DNA of 64,000 nt from Manduca sexta (taxonomy: Eukaryota > Arthropoda > Insecta > Lepidoptera > Sphingidae). The number at the start of each line of letters is the position of its first letter. Positions within the stretch are counted from its first letter, which is position 1. Location: the NCBI RefSeq assembly GCF_014839805.1, contig NC_051136.1, positions 992,001-1,056,000 of the forward strand, in the 5' to 3' direction. Under the pieces are notes generated by a model. The model was not told the DNA's origin. It saw only the letters and a list, made by a program, of their open reading frames with translations, and searched no databases. The translations under genes were made by a program, and so were the position numbers. Positions 1 to 12,746 of the stretch are shown piece after piece.

Positions 1-204
1 CAATTCCAAGGTTTTCAATTATTCAGCCACGGACTATCCACTAGCCAGAATGAAGTGATTCATTAAACATTTATAATTATTGATGTTTGCATCGCGGCCG
101 ATTTTAAGGGTCCACGTTAATTAGGGGTCACGGAAATCGTGCTTTCTACCAATATTTAAAATATGGGCAAGATCTCTGGATCTTTGAATTTTTATATAGA
201 ACTA

Positions 205-300
205 AGTGGTTGAACGGATTTGGATGACATTTAACATAGAAATATTATATTAAGACTTCGATTGATATATAGACGTCTCTTTATCCCGGGAACTCCACAT
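205..300 (+). mobile_element. Degenerate Helitron-like fragment
   Basis: The stretch contains 'gttgaacggatttggatgac' followed by 'tcccgggaactcc'. Both words occur in the same order inside the well-preserved Helitrons at 8141-8406 and 33338-33542. Neither the 5' TC terminus nor the 3' hairpin plus CTAG is recognisable, so this is an old fragment. The assignment rests only on these shared words. Confidence 0.3.
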
Positions 301-427
301 AATTTTCTTTAACGAAAGGTCTTCCATGTGGGGGGAGACGCTACCGGTTACATATTTTGTTTTCTTTGTATCTCTATTTCGAATAAAGCGAATTTAATTA
401 AATATTGTGGACTCTTAAACAGACAAG

Positions 428-746
428 GAGCGGTGGTAAACACGTTAAGAGTGATACGATCTGCCAAAGCGTAGGTCAAAGGTTCAAAGCCCAAAACACA
501 CCCCTCCGACTTTTCGAAGTTACGCGCGTATTGACTGTCAATTACCGCTCGTTTTTACGGTAAAGGACAACAACCTGAGCAAACCTACATACCTGAGAAT
601 TCTTCATAAGAATTTCGAAGGTATATGAAGTCTTCCAACACGCACTGGTTAGGGTGGTTTTCTAAAGCCTAAACCCTCTCAGTAGTGTTGGAGGTCCGTG
701 CTCAGATCTGGGCAGTGTATACTGCAGGGCTAGTATTAGGTAATAG
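428..746 (+). mobile_element. tRNA-derived SINE, family 1, diverged full-length copy
   Basis: The head has a weak pol III B-box-like word (aggttcaaagccc, near 480-492). The body follows, with 'cctccgacttttcgaag', 'acggtaaaggacaac', 'gagcaaacctacatacctga', 'ccaacacgcactgg' and 'gtccgtgctcag', all in the order seen in the copies at 12399 and 13628. It ends in the family tail 'gcagggctagtatta'. It is more diverged than the other copies, so probably older. Confidence 0.7.
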
Positions 747-2871
747 TTTTTCCTGTACTCGAAACCTGTGTCGCTCGGTAATTGGTATGTCGTCGCTCAT
801 TGACGCTTGGCTGAATATTGCTCCGTTATTCGCAATGTGACTAGAACATGTTTTTGCACCGTATTGCGGTAGTTTTAGTTGTATTCTTTATCGCGTGGCC
901 GGCTAGACGCGTTTTTTTGCTACTTCCTGACCTCGGATATCTAAGAGTCAATGCTAGCAGTCAACATTATTTTTGAATAAGAGAATAGCAAATGATGTTG
1001 TTGTTATTTTTATATCAGACTGGATATATAACATCATAATATTATACGTCATAGAAAACTCAAGATAATGGCATGTTTTGGCAAGTTATATACCGGTGTA
1101 TAGGAGAATAAATATATAAAGAAATAAAACTAACAAGACTTTCTTCAAGATTAATTTCGTTTGCTTTATATTACGCTTAGACTAAATTACACTTATCATA
1201 AACAACCAAAAGATAAATTTTATACCGCGTCTACATAAAAAATTATGTCACCTGGAAAGCATACGTTTCCATCAAATCCAACCTTGATTTAATATAATCA
1301 GGCATACTTACTGCCGCTTATATACACAGTTATTTCTCGCGAAAGATCCGAAATTAGCGCAGGATACATCCGAACTGGTATTGAGGTAAAGGTCGGACGG
1401 AATCGCATTGAAACCGTTCCGATTGTCGCGTCATTGTGAGCGAGTCAGCCTAGACAGCACGCCTGGGTTTTCGTCATTTACCTTTTGTATGTTCTTATTG
1501 AAACTATTGCAATTGTTTGTTATAATGTCCAAAATGTGCTACTGATAAGCCTATAGCTGTCGAATAATGTTTTGTAATTGAATGTTGTAAATAGTTATGT
1601 TATAGGTACGCGTGGCATTAACATCGGGTAGCGAAATGCTCAGCCATTCACTGGTGTCAAACTAGGAAGTCAGTAATTTGGGAGAATGCATAGCGGGGAC
1701 AAACCTATGTTTGGAAACGAAGTGCCGTGAATTAACGGTCCGAAAATTTTTTTTTTGTTATTCAGATTTAACGAAGGCCCTGGGATCTAAAATGCTTTTT
1801 TTACATTTGTACATGATTACATTTAACGTTACTGATGCACACAGTTTTAACTTTAAATAAATAAATATTCATAGTTTATGTTATCCACGAAATATCTCGT
1901 ATCATACTCCAAGTGTTATTACACCATTATTTAAGTTTATTTGAAAATAATTTTGTATTGGTATAGTATATTTAATACCTATGCAATTAATCAACAATGC
2001 AAGTCATATGATAGGCACTCGTTTCTCAAGAAGTATGGTATGAGATGTCTCAATAGACTCGCACAACGATCATCGAAGATATTGTCTAGAAATCAATACA
2101 TGTACAAATCAAGATAAGACAAGTGCGTCATCCTATTGTTAAACATTTACGAGGATAATATTTTGTTTTCCTCAATAATCCTTACTCGACGTGAAGATTA
2201 TAAGAAATAAGTAGCCAGATACTTAAATATTTATGAACAAATTCTTTTCACATTTTTTTTTCTTCAATCACTTAATCCATTTTCTTATTCTAATTTCTAT
2301 CTCTTATTAACTTAACGTGTACAGGCAATTCGTTTTTTTCCATTTTGAATTTGTTCAGCTATTTTTCTGGCTATTCGTTTGTGTCACAAAATCGCAATTA
2401 TTTTTCCCTAACCTTACAAATAGGATGCACTATGTGCAGGCTATTTCCTACTAAATAGTAAGTGTAGTCTACAGCACGAAGGTACTAACTGGTCTGCACT
2501 TCATACTATTTCAAACATATATTATCAACATAGAACAGTCTGGCGTTTCGTGCGCCACTGAGATTGTTCATAGTATAAAATATCCCCGTTTCCTATTCCA
2601 TTTCTACTACCAATTCCCGTCCCTTTCTTATAAAATCGATAACGAACAAACAATTCCTATGGTAGTGTGAATATTTGCAAGCGCTGGTTACCCTCAAGCA
2701 ACCTCACATACTTACTCATCTAAGGAAAAGAAAAATGTACGCGAATAGTGCCTACATGCTCATCAAATACCACCTTTGTTTATGCTATGAACCTACAGTA
2801 AATTTAATAGCAAAAAATGGTAAAACCAGTAGATATTTGTTATATCCGCCCTGTGGAATGGGGGCGTTTGG
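747..2871. other. AT-rich stretch without a supported gene
   Basis: No convincing exon is seen. A 56-nt open segment with an acceptor-like 5' flank and GTAAAG at its 3' end lies around 1331-1386. Its splice signals and codon use are too weak to call. The rest is unstructured AT-rich sequence. Confidence 0.5.
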
Positions 2872-3110
2872 AGAATTCCACCACGGTATCCCCTGCCTGT
2901 CGTAAGAGGCGACTAATAGGGACCACGAAGGGGGTCGTCGGCGGCAGCAGGAGGCTGTCCGCCCCAGTGCATTTCGGTGCATCCTTTGCACATTTTTCGG
3001 TTGACCCCCGGGATGGACGGCAGTGTGTAGTTGGCCTCACGCTGCCGTAGACGCCGAGGGCGTCATTCGGTGCGCGGGGGCTTCTGAGCATATATTGCGG
3101 GTTGACATGT
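2872..3110 (+). mobile_element. GC-rich 3' fragment of a non-LTR retrotransposon
   Basis: This is an abrupt island of about 240 bp at roughly 60% GC in AT-rich DNA. It contains the word 'gtcgtaagaggcgactaa' and several short inverted repeats, and is followed by an AATAA-rich tail (3145-3170). Such islands are typical of LINE 3' UTRs in Lepidoptera. Short frames open on both strands inside it but do not resemble a protein. The clade is not identified. Confidence 0.45.
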
Positions 3111-4442
3111 TCTCTCTTACTGTAACCCAACTAACCAAATCAACATTGTAATAAATAATAATATACAACTGTATTTGAGGAAGTAATTCTGTATATAGCA
3201 GGAATTGGCAAGACCAGGGATCATTGTATGGTGATACCTCCTGTTGGAATACTACCATGAAATTGGCATTTTGTTCGATTTTTCATTCAGTTGTAGGTAT
3301 AAAGAGAAGTTGGTAACTGGTCAGGATATAACCATTATCAGTTTTAGTATTTTAAAGTATGAAAGAAACCAGGTGTGCCAGCGCGAGTATTTCTTTTTGT
3401 TCGACTTATTATAATGCACGTACTTTTCAAGGCTCTTAAAATATCTCCGACCTTCAGCAATTTAAGATAGGTACTAAGTAGTTGCAATTTATAAAAACGT
3501 AAGGCGAATGAAAAAAATGTAACGTGGTCTCGTAAGCAGATATGTAAATTTGATGGTCTGTTAGGCAATGCTGCAGCGGGTCCTTATTGAGCTGTTGTAA
3601 TTTAATTGGAACTAATTAAATGGTATGTTTATTTGAAAACTTTACTTGTTAGCTCATCTATGGTGTGTTGCAGAAATAAAGTGAGGTGATAGCTCTTTTA
3701 CTAGAGTTCTCCTAGTTTAGGGTTGTATGAAATATCTAATTTTGTAGACCAAAAACTGACAAATTGTCAAATGGGCTTTCTTACTGTAAGGCATCACCAT
3801 CTTTCACGTACAGCCTGCTTGCTTATAGAAATCATAAATACACTGTTGATCTTAAAAGAAAGAAAGTTTTTTTTATTATTTGATATTTCTGACGAAAATG
3901 TAAGTGATTTAAAATGTCAACTTTCGATGCTACTGTGTTTCCATCGACACTTGTGTCCTTGCTACTACAGAAGATCATAATAGAAGAAATCTTAGTCTTT
4001 ATTAGGACATCATTAACTATAAACGAGCGTTCTGTTTTGTTAGCTAATAATGAGTGAATCCAGACAAATGTTTACACCTTGACTGCAAACAGACTGCAGT
4101 TTTTACATGACGCAAAACCAAGTGAAATTTATAACACTTTCTAAAATAAACTGCGGCGAACGCTCCACAGCGGCGCGAAGATATTCTGATAATATTCAAG
4201 GTGAATCGCACGAACCAGTCGGAAATGCATCTGCGACCTCGGCTGCTCCAGCTTTAATGGTTTAATAAACACATTACTGGCTCGCAGAGGCAACGCTATT
4301 AGCGATAGACCACTTCAATAAAATGTCTCCCTCGTGTCCCAGTTCTATTTCGTCATTAAAACACCCAGTGACGTCTGTTTCTAGGCGTACAACGTGACAC
4401 AATGCGAATTTTCTATTACTGCGAAGTCTATGTTATGATTTA

Positions 4443-4711
4443 CTAGCTTTTGCTCGCGGCTTCGCCCGCGTGAAGGAGTTTCCCGGGATAGTGTTTTTTC
4501 CGACTTACTTGATATATATTTATATATATACGTTATATTATGACCAAATTACACAAAATTATTATAAATTGTAGCCTATGTGCTATTCTGATGTATGATC
4601 AATATTACTGTGGAGTTTCATCCAAATCCGTGCAGTAGTTTTTTCGTGAAAGAAGAACAAACATACATACACCCATCCTCACAAACTTTCGCATTTATAA
4701 TATTAGTAGGA
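4443..4711 (-). mobile_element. Non-autonomous Helitron, subfamily A, complete (269 bp)
   Basis: Read on the minus strand, the element starts TCCTACTAATATTATAAATG directly after an A. It ends with the GC-rich hairpin (GCGGGCGAAGCCGCGAGC), a short AAAAG spacer and CTAG directly before a T. A|TC...CTAG|T is the Helitron insertion signature. It has no coding capacity. Its internal words (ggatttggatgaaa, ctcctt) match the copy at 8141-8406 in the opposite orientation. Confidence 0.8.
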
Positions 4712-7700
4712 TAGTTTACGTAGACACGTTTTACGTACACGGGGAACAACAGGGAGACTGAATCACCTCTTCCCTGAAGGTATCAGGGCGGGTGGTCAAT
4801 AAACCCGAGCAAAAAAGCTCGAGTCAGAGAAAACTTTGAAAGTTGAAGTAGGATAGTCATTGTTATAATTCTTTTAGTATTATGTAAACTTAAGTTTCTT
4901 AACTCCGTCTTACGAAAACTATGATCAGTTAAATTCAGACTTTGACAAATGCTGATGTAATTACTCTTTCAATCAGCATCTTCAATCATAAATAAACGCG
5001 TGTAATAAATCCATCGCATCAGAGGATATCGCTCATTGATCAGCACGCTAAACGTTTTAGTAAAACGTCACACAAAACTGCAACGCTGTGTTGGTCGACG
5101 GTCGCAGTTTTCCTCGTATTATCATCACTTCGCTTGCACTGTTCCAGTTTATGCAATGTGGCATTTATTTTGTAACAGCTTATTACAAAGGTATTACAAA
5201 GGTGACAAAAATGAAATCTACCTTATTTACTGCACTGCAGTGAATTTGGCAGCGATCGGATATTTTATATTTTAGAAATTAGTACAAGTTATCGTAAGTT
5301 GGTCAGTTACTCGTTCCGTATGGTTATATTATGCGAATTACTGGCATGGAAGCGCCGTAAATTTCGCTGCGTCCGCAATAAAAAAAAAAATGTTTAGTTG
5401 AAATGATCAAATATTATAAAACTTACGGGAGTAATTGTCGTAACATCTTAGTATACAATATCTACAGATTCGTGGTAAGTACAACAGGTATCGAGACATT
5501 AGCACTATAAAACCGTTTCAATCTTGATGGAATCAATGGATTTAAGTGTTTAAATCGTCACCTGCCCTATCTATTCAGACAATAAAACAATTTTACTGAC
5601 GCCACACTATCCTTTCTACTGCAACAAAATGTTTGTTAGGAATATCTTATGTTTTTAAACATAAAGCAGCTATATAAAAAGTAGATCTCGTTTCCTTAAA
5701 CATGGCGATATTAAAACCTCGCAGAGAGCGGGAGAGGAGTGACGTAGTTGCGTGACTAACGCGTGCAAATTAAACGGTTTAGTAGTAATTCTAAGAAAAT
5801 ATATTTTGTAGTAGGTATTCCGATCATACAATATAAATCATCACGCATGTTTTCTTGAAGGGGTAAGCAAAGGAAGAGGATAGATTCCCTACTACTTAAA
5901 CACCCGCAATGCGCCTACAGCTTCTTTATTTGCCATCTTCCCCACATAAATCAATGTCAAACATTTTGAAGTAATTCAAATTGTTGGTGCTAAAACATAC
6001 CAAATCAAACATCGGATGACTAATGACATCATCTCAGCGAAGGTGAAGCAAACATCCAAGAATATTGCATCACGCCTTCAATAATAAAAACTCATATACA
6101 AATATTTACTACACACGTATTTACGCGCGAGTTAATTGAAAATTCCTAATGGCGCCTCTACTGTGAACAAAATTAAAGAGAGCGCGACTCGGCACATAAC
6201 GGGTATTTAAGAGAGCTTCAGATAATTTTAAATTAATTATTTTTATAGTGGAAAGCCACCAAATGAGCAAGCGGTTGACTCGATAAGTGACCTTTGTTAA
6301 TGAATAGCTACAAAACCTGAGAAATAGTAGATACGTTCCAGATCTTAGAAAATCCTCAGTGTAACGTGCAATTATTTCCGTTAATCCTATCCTATTATTA
6401 AAAAATATAACTCATTAACTCTAAACCCTAAAACACCCCGGAGTGCCTTGGAAGCCGCTAACATTTGCTCAGACATCCACCTCCAAGGACTACACAATGA
6501 ACTGATAAACTTGGCTTCCTAAGCTAATATCTAAGTCAAAAATAGTTTCGACTGCGCCAGAAACGTCAAAGGCAATATTATGTCGGAAGAGCCCGTAAAA
6601 CGTTCACCGTGTTTACACGACCTAAAAACGTAAATTATATTTGCACGCACCTAATCGCGTGCCCAGCGTGACGTGATAACACGTTACACGACGTGGACAA
6701 TGGACATGACTTCATACGAGTATTTTTATAATAGACTTTACAGTATAATTAAAATAAAATCATAAATTAGCTTTACGTTTAATGAAAAATGCGCAATTCA
6801 CAATAAGGAAACAAAAATTTACATATAGTATTATATTTGTTGATGCGATAGTTATCTATAAAGTACCTTGAACTTTCGGGAATGCATTCAAAGATTGATG
6901 AAGGTGTAGGAAGGGAGAAAAGTATGCCAGAATCGTGCAAAGTAGCAATTTATAGTTTCTGCCTATCCCTATTGGATAGAGGAGTGATATTATGTATGTT
7001 TATATAGCTATTTATAACTAACGGTGTGGATTCTTTGTGGTATTGAAATAAGAAATGCTTACTCATCCAGCATTCCGATTTATCTAGCGAATAAAAAGAC
7101 CGTGTTTCTAAGCTATTTACCATGACTGATAATTATTTTACTGCTTAACACGTGTAATGACGTTGTTTGTGTGTTACGAAAATACTTCATGGTATCTTAA
7201 TTATCTAAAGCGAGATGTAGATTAGCAAGAAAACTTGCCTATGATTTCCGCGAGTGATTTTCCCGTAGAAACCATTACAATAAGCTGACTTCTGCAAGTT
7301 TTGTAGCTTGTAGGAAACGCGGTAAATCGCATATGCATAGAATTAAGGAAATGTCGCTAGTGTACACGCATCAGAAAGTTTTTGCACAATATATTGCTAC
7401 GAGAACTTGCTAGTGTAAACTTGTGGTAAAATATTACGTAGTGTTCGCAATATTTGCTAGTTCTATTAAATCATGGTAGATCATTATCAGTTCGGGGCAG
7501 CGTTGTAAGGTCAGCCGTGCGTCCGTGAAGCAAGACCCAAGGTCGACATCTATGTACCATACACGACATTACATCAAGTATTGAGAAACATTGGATATCC
7601 ATTATGGTAATATATTATTGGACATCTTCGTGAATATTATATTAACTGAATACATGTGAGGAGACATTATAGCCTTTATTTCTGTCAGAAGCAATGTCTA

Positions 7701-8140
7701 AAATACGTAACATTTTTTTATGAAGAATACTTTTGTACTTCTATGTATGACGATTCCAAACAAAAACAGTCCAGTGGAATACAGATTACTCACTTCACAA
7801 AAAAGGCTGTATGTTGTCATACGTACTTGCTATATTATGGTAATGATTAGCATAGTTTATGTCATATCTGTATGATGGTATAGCACTGACAATAATGGTA
7901 AAGAGTACTAATTGAATTATATTGGTGGAAGCATACTGGATATAATTGATACACAACGGGTTAGGCATCATGATACTGATGGTCAAAAACTCAGTTACAT
8001 GGCAGCTTATATATATTGTTAGTACTAAAGGGACACAAACAAAAAGAAAAGCTTATAATGCCTATGGCAGGGTTATAATGGAAACAAGTGTTGATCTTGA
8101 GCTCTTTGTTATTATTATTTTGCCATCAAGTGACTTACAA
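4712..8140. other. Non-coding stretch; two weak open segments
   Basis: No exon is supported. A 17-codon frame with a good start context (AAACATGGC) lies near 5699. An open minus-strand frame crosses 6440-6540 and another crosses 7450-7560. None has convincing splice sites, and all could be old repeat sequence. Confidence 0.4.
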
Positions 8141-8406
8141 TCCTACTATTATTATAAATGCGACAGTTTGTGAAGATGGATGTATGTTTGTTCCGTTTTT
8201 CACTAATCAACTACTGAACGGACTTGGATGAAATTTTACAGTAATATTGGTTATACATCAGAATAACACATAGGCAACAATTTACAATAATTTTATCTTC
8301 ATAAGTAATTTGGATGTAATATAATGATACATGTATCAAGTAAGTCAGAAAAAAATATTATCCTGGAAAACTCCTTCATGAGGTCGAAGCCGCGAGCAAA
8401 AGCTAG
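8141..8406 (+). mobile_element. Non-autonomous Helitron, subfamily A, complete (266 bp)
   Basis: It starts TCCTACTATTATTATAAATG after an A and ends GAAGCCGCGAGCAAAAGCTAG before a T. The terminal hairpin is followed by the expected short spacer and CTAG. No terminal inverted repeat or target duplication is present, as expected for rolling-circle elements. It is non-coding, so mobilisation would have needed a helicase supplied in trans. Confidence 0.85.
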
Positions 8407-9667
8407 TCTACTATAAAAAAGTAATTAATCATATCATGTCAATGTCGCAACACACTTTGTCATAATATAGGATTTGATTGATAAATAATTATCTTTAAAA
8501 AACTGCTGGCATGTCTGTAAGCTTACCTGCTGATAAGTAGCTCACAATTACTGTTATTGCTTTTATCAGTGACAGTTATAAATTATTATCAATCTGTATA
8601 TTATGCATGACTCTCAATTTTCTTTTTATATGAATCTGGCAATGTTACCCCACTGCTTCTGATGGTAGATGGAGTAGGGTAATAGAATATCGACTGATGA
8701 GAGATGATTACTCCTTAACAGTTGACATGATTATGCCCTCCTGATTTTAGCCTATATCACACAGATGGTTAAAGATTTTCTCTTTTAGTATTAGAGATTT
8801 AACTTTATTATGCAATTAAAACTGGTGGCACTCAATAAAGTTTCTTCTAAACAGGATAATAAGCAATAACCTATATGGCAAAAAAATCACTATTCTTTAT
8901 CGTTTGCTGTAAGTTCCATTCAACATCCCGCATATGTCCAACCAGTAAGGCATTTAAAAAAATATATAACATTCAATGCAACCCCTACAAAAGTTTCATA
9001 AAATTATGAATATTGAGATAGACCCAAGTGCTGTACATTAATTTACATAATTACATTTAAATGCCCAGTTAATTCCAACTTCTTTATCACAACACTATTA
9101 ATGTCTCTTATAGATAGATAAATGATTTTACTAACATAACAACCAATACCACCTACAACATGATAATGAAATGGATTTTCCAAATGTTATTTATTGACAA
9201 TTTTAACAGCAATTATAATCCAATCAGAATTAATAGCGCTACTGATAAATTTATTTCACCATTTATATTTTAAATAAAAAGGCTACATACAAATAGTTTA
9301 TAATGAGCAAAAAATAAACCTCTTTTGTTGAAAGTAAAAAATATTGGATACTATATTGTACCTCTAAAGCAGAGGTTACTAGGTAGGTATAACTACTGTC
9401 CAGACATCACAGAGGGTCATTTGGAGTTATTTTGGGGTCACCATGCCTCTTACAACTCCTACCAATATTATCTGGCTATATTGATAGGTGAAGTCAAGCC
9501 AACATTTTAGTACTTTACTATCAAAGTAAAAAAAAATTCATACAATCCCGCTTACAAATTCCCTTGGACTACATTGGGAATCAATGGTCTGAAGTCTTAA
9601 TTGTCACTTCAGAGCGTAGTGAAATCAAGTCAAATGCATTCAACAACATACTCAGAAAATTTTTCAC
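8407..9667. other. Non-coding stretch, probable intron or 3' part of the minus-strand gene
   Basis: If the minus-strand gene beginning at 10340 continues leftwards, this region is its next intron. An acceptor-like run of T ending in GATAG lies near 9517 on the minus strand and opens a frame of about 28 codons. This is too weak to call as an exon. The remainder is AT-rich. Confidence 0.35.
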
Positions 9668-9782
9668 CAACACCACATTTGTGTGGAAAGGTGGTTGCAG
9701 ATAAAAACAACCATGTTGCCCCATTGCTGCAGCTGCAGATTTCGCTTTATCAGTACGCAAATGGAACGGAAGAACCCGATGA
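9668..9782 (-). CDS. Candidate second coding exon of the minus-strand gene starting at 10340
   Basis: On the minus strand a pyrimidine-rich stretch ending in TATTAG precedes the exon. The exon is in phase with the first one: the single C left over from exon 1 plus TC gives Leu. The frame then reads IGFFRSICVLIKRNLQLQQW, followed by GNMVVFICNH. About 70% of codons in the first 23 end in G or C, against an AT-rich background. A GTGAAA donor ends the exon at 9668; without splicing the frame would stop two codons later (TGG TGA). The content is hydrophobic and basic, suggesting one amphipathic or membrane-associated helix. The plus strand also has a short frame here (ending NGTEEPDD), but it has weaker codon bias. 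The product is not recognised. Confidence 0.35.
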
Positions 9783-10074
9783 CTAATACATGATATAAGA
9801 AAATTAAATCAGAGAAATCTTCAGATTAAATAGCAAACACTTTAACGCCTGCTTAGTGAATAGAACACCATAGCTTAACCATTTATATATGGTACTATAA
9901 AATTATTATTTTTTTCCTAGGTTTTGTTTCTTATCTACTATAAAAAGGCAGCTTGAAATAGTTGTTTGTAGAAGTGGTCTTCATAATTACAGAACTGATT
10001 TAATATCTCTTTTAAATGCTATCATCCCTGAGTAATAATAATTTATTTAATATTAATTTGATTTTTTTCATTTT

Positions 10075-10130
10075 CAGGAATTACGATCACTGGCGAAGAC
10101 GAGGGCAAAAGCTATCTTACTTAAATATAA
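10075..10130 (+). mobile_element. Isolated decayed Helitron 3' terminus
   Basis: The word 'ggcgaagacgagggcaaaag' followed by 'cta' resembles the hairpin-spacer-CTAG end of the intact Helitrons at 8406 and 33542. The hairpin is broken and the final G is lost. It directly follows a pyrimidine tract ending in CAG, which makes it look like a plus-strand exon. The Helitron resemblance is the better explanation. It lies within intron 1 of the minus-strand gene. Confidence 0.3.
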
Positions 10131-10234
10131 GATAATATTTATTGAAAATACACGACTCTTCTAAAAAAAACTGCAAACTGTTTCCCTTGATTTGTTTTGA
10201 ACTATTGCCACCGATGACAGAAAGATGTACTCAC

Positions 10235-10340
10235 GCTGGTTCATCTTGAGCACCATGGCTCGGTAGAACCGGGAGAAGGGCGCCATCACGTTGTGTTCCT
10301 GCAGGAAGCCCACCACGTACTCCCTCAATGCCAACGCCAT
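10235..10340 (-). CDS. First coding exon of an unidentified minus-strand gene
   Basis: The ATG lies at 10340-10338, and the 35 codons that follow begin MALALREYVVGFLQEHNV and continue MAPFSRFYRAMVLKMNQ. Thirty-two of the 35 codons end in G or C, a strong coding signature in AT-rich DNA. The exon closes on a consensus donor (CAGC|GTGAGTAC) with one base left over. The N-terminus is a short amphipathic helix with no signal peptide, so the product is probably intracellular. A phase-compatible second exon lies at 9668-9782. Upstream on the minus strand are E2F-like and DRE-like motifs (10467-10479 and 10687-10694). I do not recognise the family. Confidence 0.7.
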
Positions 10341-10466
10341 TATTACACTATCACTGCATACACTCTAATATAGCACTAAATTTGACACACATTATCACCG
10401 CGCACTTATCCTATGGGAATTAAAAATTGGAATAAAAATAAATACGTCAGTATACGACTGTCGGCA

Positions 10467-10694
10467 TTTTCCCGCGCGCTCCAGTCTAGGTATATTTTCC
10501 GGTTCTGTTAGATCTTATAACAATTAACACATATTCGTTCGTATCGTATGAAAAATATATTATTGTTAACGTTTTAAATACATGTTGACATCACAAACAG
10601 TCGCTTCGCGAATCCACGATCGATCTTTCCATTTTCGCCGCCCACATCTAGTGTTGAGACTTATGCAAGGCTGTCATACATCGTCATATCGATA
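10467..10694. promoter_or_regulatory. Candidate promoter region: E2F-like and DRE-like motifs
   Basis: TTTTCCCGCGCGC at 10467-10479 matches the E2F consensus (TTTSSCGC). TATCGATA at 10687-10694 is an exact match to the core of the insect DNA-replication-related element bound by DREF. They lie about 130 and 350 bp upstream of the minus-strand start codon at 10340. The pair is typical of promoters of proliferation-linked housekeeping genes in Drosophila; its use here is inference. Confidence 0.3.
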
Positions 10695-12398
10695 TAAAAT
10701 TCGATATTTATTGTGGGCCATCCTACTCATGCCTTACATTTCAATTCAGTTTAAATTGATAAATAAAGAAAAGAAAAAAAAACAGTAAAAAGCGTCTTTA
10801 TGCTTAAATAAAAAAATAAATACAAATTGTAAAACCATAATTTCTGCCCATCAAAAATAATAATAATGTCGGTCTGGTACAATATGGAAAAGAAACTAAT
10901 ATCACCGTTAGACATAAAACTAATCCGATGAACAATTGTATCTATGTACATCATAGAAATCTCCAACAAAACCTCAGAGAAAATTATGATTTCAATATTA
11001 CTACTGTATAACTTATGTTACTTAAGATTTTGTGAAGTCTTCCATACCTATACCATTATCATATTATACCTAGGCGAAGACTATGTATCGGGTGAAACAT
11101 TTTACAAAATTACCCGGAGACCCCTTTTTCTCTGAGCTCATACTATATTCCATGGTGTAATAGGAGGCGAGCCTGTTGCCATACGCATCGAGCTATTTCT
11201 ATCGATTGTGACTCAGAGGGTGTAGTGTAATGGAACAAAATAAAATAATGTATCATCACGCTACCCTAGAATTAACCTCGTAGATTCATAATTAATAGCT
11301 CAAGGCCTCTGCAAATAGACCAATACAATGAAATGAAAAATATGTTTAATATATAAAATAAAAAATGTTTATCGACTCTTGGAAGCTCTAGGAACACCAT
11401 AGGCGCCATCTTCCGCTCACATGAAAAACTATTTTGACATTGACGTTTGTTAAATATTGCCCTAAAGAAAAACACATTTTCCATGACGCTTGGAAAAGGA
11501 TATTACATTTTTTTATTGTAACGTCTCATGTCTCAGGATGGCGAGCGCAGTGGAATAAAAAATGCTATAAATTCAATGCTCGGCTTGTCATTCAAAACAA
11601 AAAAAAAAAACTTATTTTCTTTATATAGTGAGGCAGAGGTGTATTTATACGAACTAGTGTACCTATTTAATCCTTTAACTTTTAGACCATAATAATATTA
11701 TGAAGGGGGTTCTTGGTTGATATTTATACTACCTAGCTGTAGACAGCTTAGCGGAAATATCTACACTTTTTTATACCTAGTAAAATACGTACTTGTGGTA
11801 GATCTCACGTAAACGAAGATTCTGAGTAGGTAGATCTATTAAATAATTCTGCTGCCAATCTACAGTGAGCGTGCACTGCTGCAGTGGAGCCCTTAACCAA
11901 TACGAGGCTTTGCAAGCACGAGAGCTCGAACCTCGAGGTTTTGGGTAGTAGTGGATAATTTAGAGACCAGTGCGGCACTGAGGGAATAAAATTTGGACAG
12001 TGGACCAAAATCGAATTTTAGGATAGAAACACCAAACCCCCGACTCATGAGCATCATACAAAGTACAAACGTCGGGTTGGTACTAATAATGATGCTAGCC
12101 ACAAAGGTACTTTTCGCTTCGCTGCGAGCGTTCAATTATTATCAAAGCAATTTCCCCTTTGTTCGCCAACTCGAAAATTCGAGTGTGGCCTGTAGGCAGT
12201 TACATCGTCCCGGATGTTTCCAGACCATTCAACAAGTTTAATTAAAGAGGCAATTAATTAATTGACCTACGTATCTAATCATTGACATAACTTTTTAATT
12301 TTCAATGGGTTTTATTTCATTTTCTTGTAAAAAAGTTCTCTCGGTATCTCTATAAACTATAAAGAACAACGTTCTAACGAACGCATTAAGTATTATTG
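10695..12398. other. Non-coding stretch upstream of the minus-strand gene
   Basis: The stretch is AT-rich with poly-A and poly-T runs. Overlapping frames on both strands at 11805-12241 reach 67-82 codons but read as chance or relic sequence. A short segment near 11535 (gatggcgagcgcagtggaat) looks like an interspersed-repeat word rather than an exon start. No gene is called. Confidence 0.4.
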
Positions 12399-12746
12399 AA
12401 CGGCGATAGCCTAGTTGGGTGTGCAACGAACTGCCGAGACGAATGTCCGCAGGTTCATATCCCAAGGGCACACACCTCTGACTTTTCTAAAAATGATGTG
12501 TGTATTTTTTCTGAGTTTGCTTTAACGGTGAAGGAAAATATCGTGAGGAAACCTGCATATCTGAGAAATTCTCAATAGAATATATATAAAGGAAATAGGA
12601 ATATATAGGTATAGGAAATTTTGAGGTTGTGTAAAGTCTACCAATCTGCACTAGGCCAGCGTGGTTGACTAAAGCGTAATCTCTTTTTACAAAAATGCCC
12701 TAAGTGGGACATAATATTATATAATACAGAGCTGATATTATTTATT
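12399..12746 (+). mobile_element. tRNA-derived SINE, family 1, full length
   Basis: The head has an A-box-like word (gatagcctagttggg) and a B-box-like word (aggttcatatcc). The body carries 'acacacctctgacttttc', 'aacggtgaaggaaaatatcg', 'tgaggaaacctgcatatctg', and 'gtctaccaatctgcac' leading to 'aggccagcgtgg'. The tail 'acagagctgatatta' runs into a short TTATAA-rich end. A 60-codon frame across the element is incidental. It was retroposed by a LINE partner in trans. Confidence 0.85.

Noticed and set aside
10060..10130. Apparent plus-strand terminal exon after a strong TTTTTTTCATTTTCAG acceptor
   Set aside because: The 'exon' is a decayed Helitron 3' terminus (ggcgaagacgagggcaaaag), so the acceptor is fortuitous.
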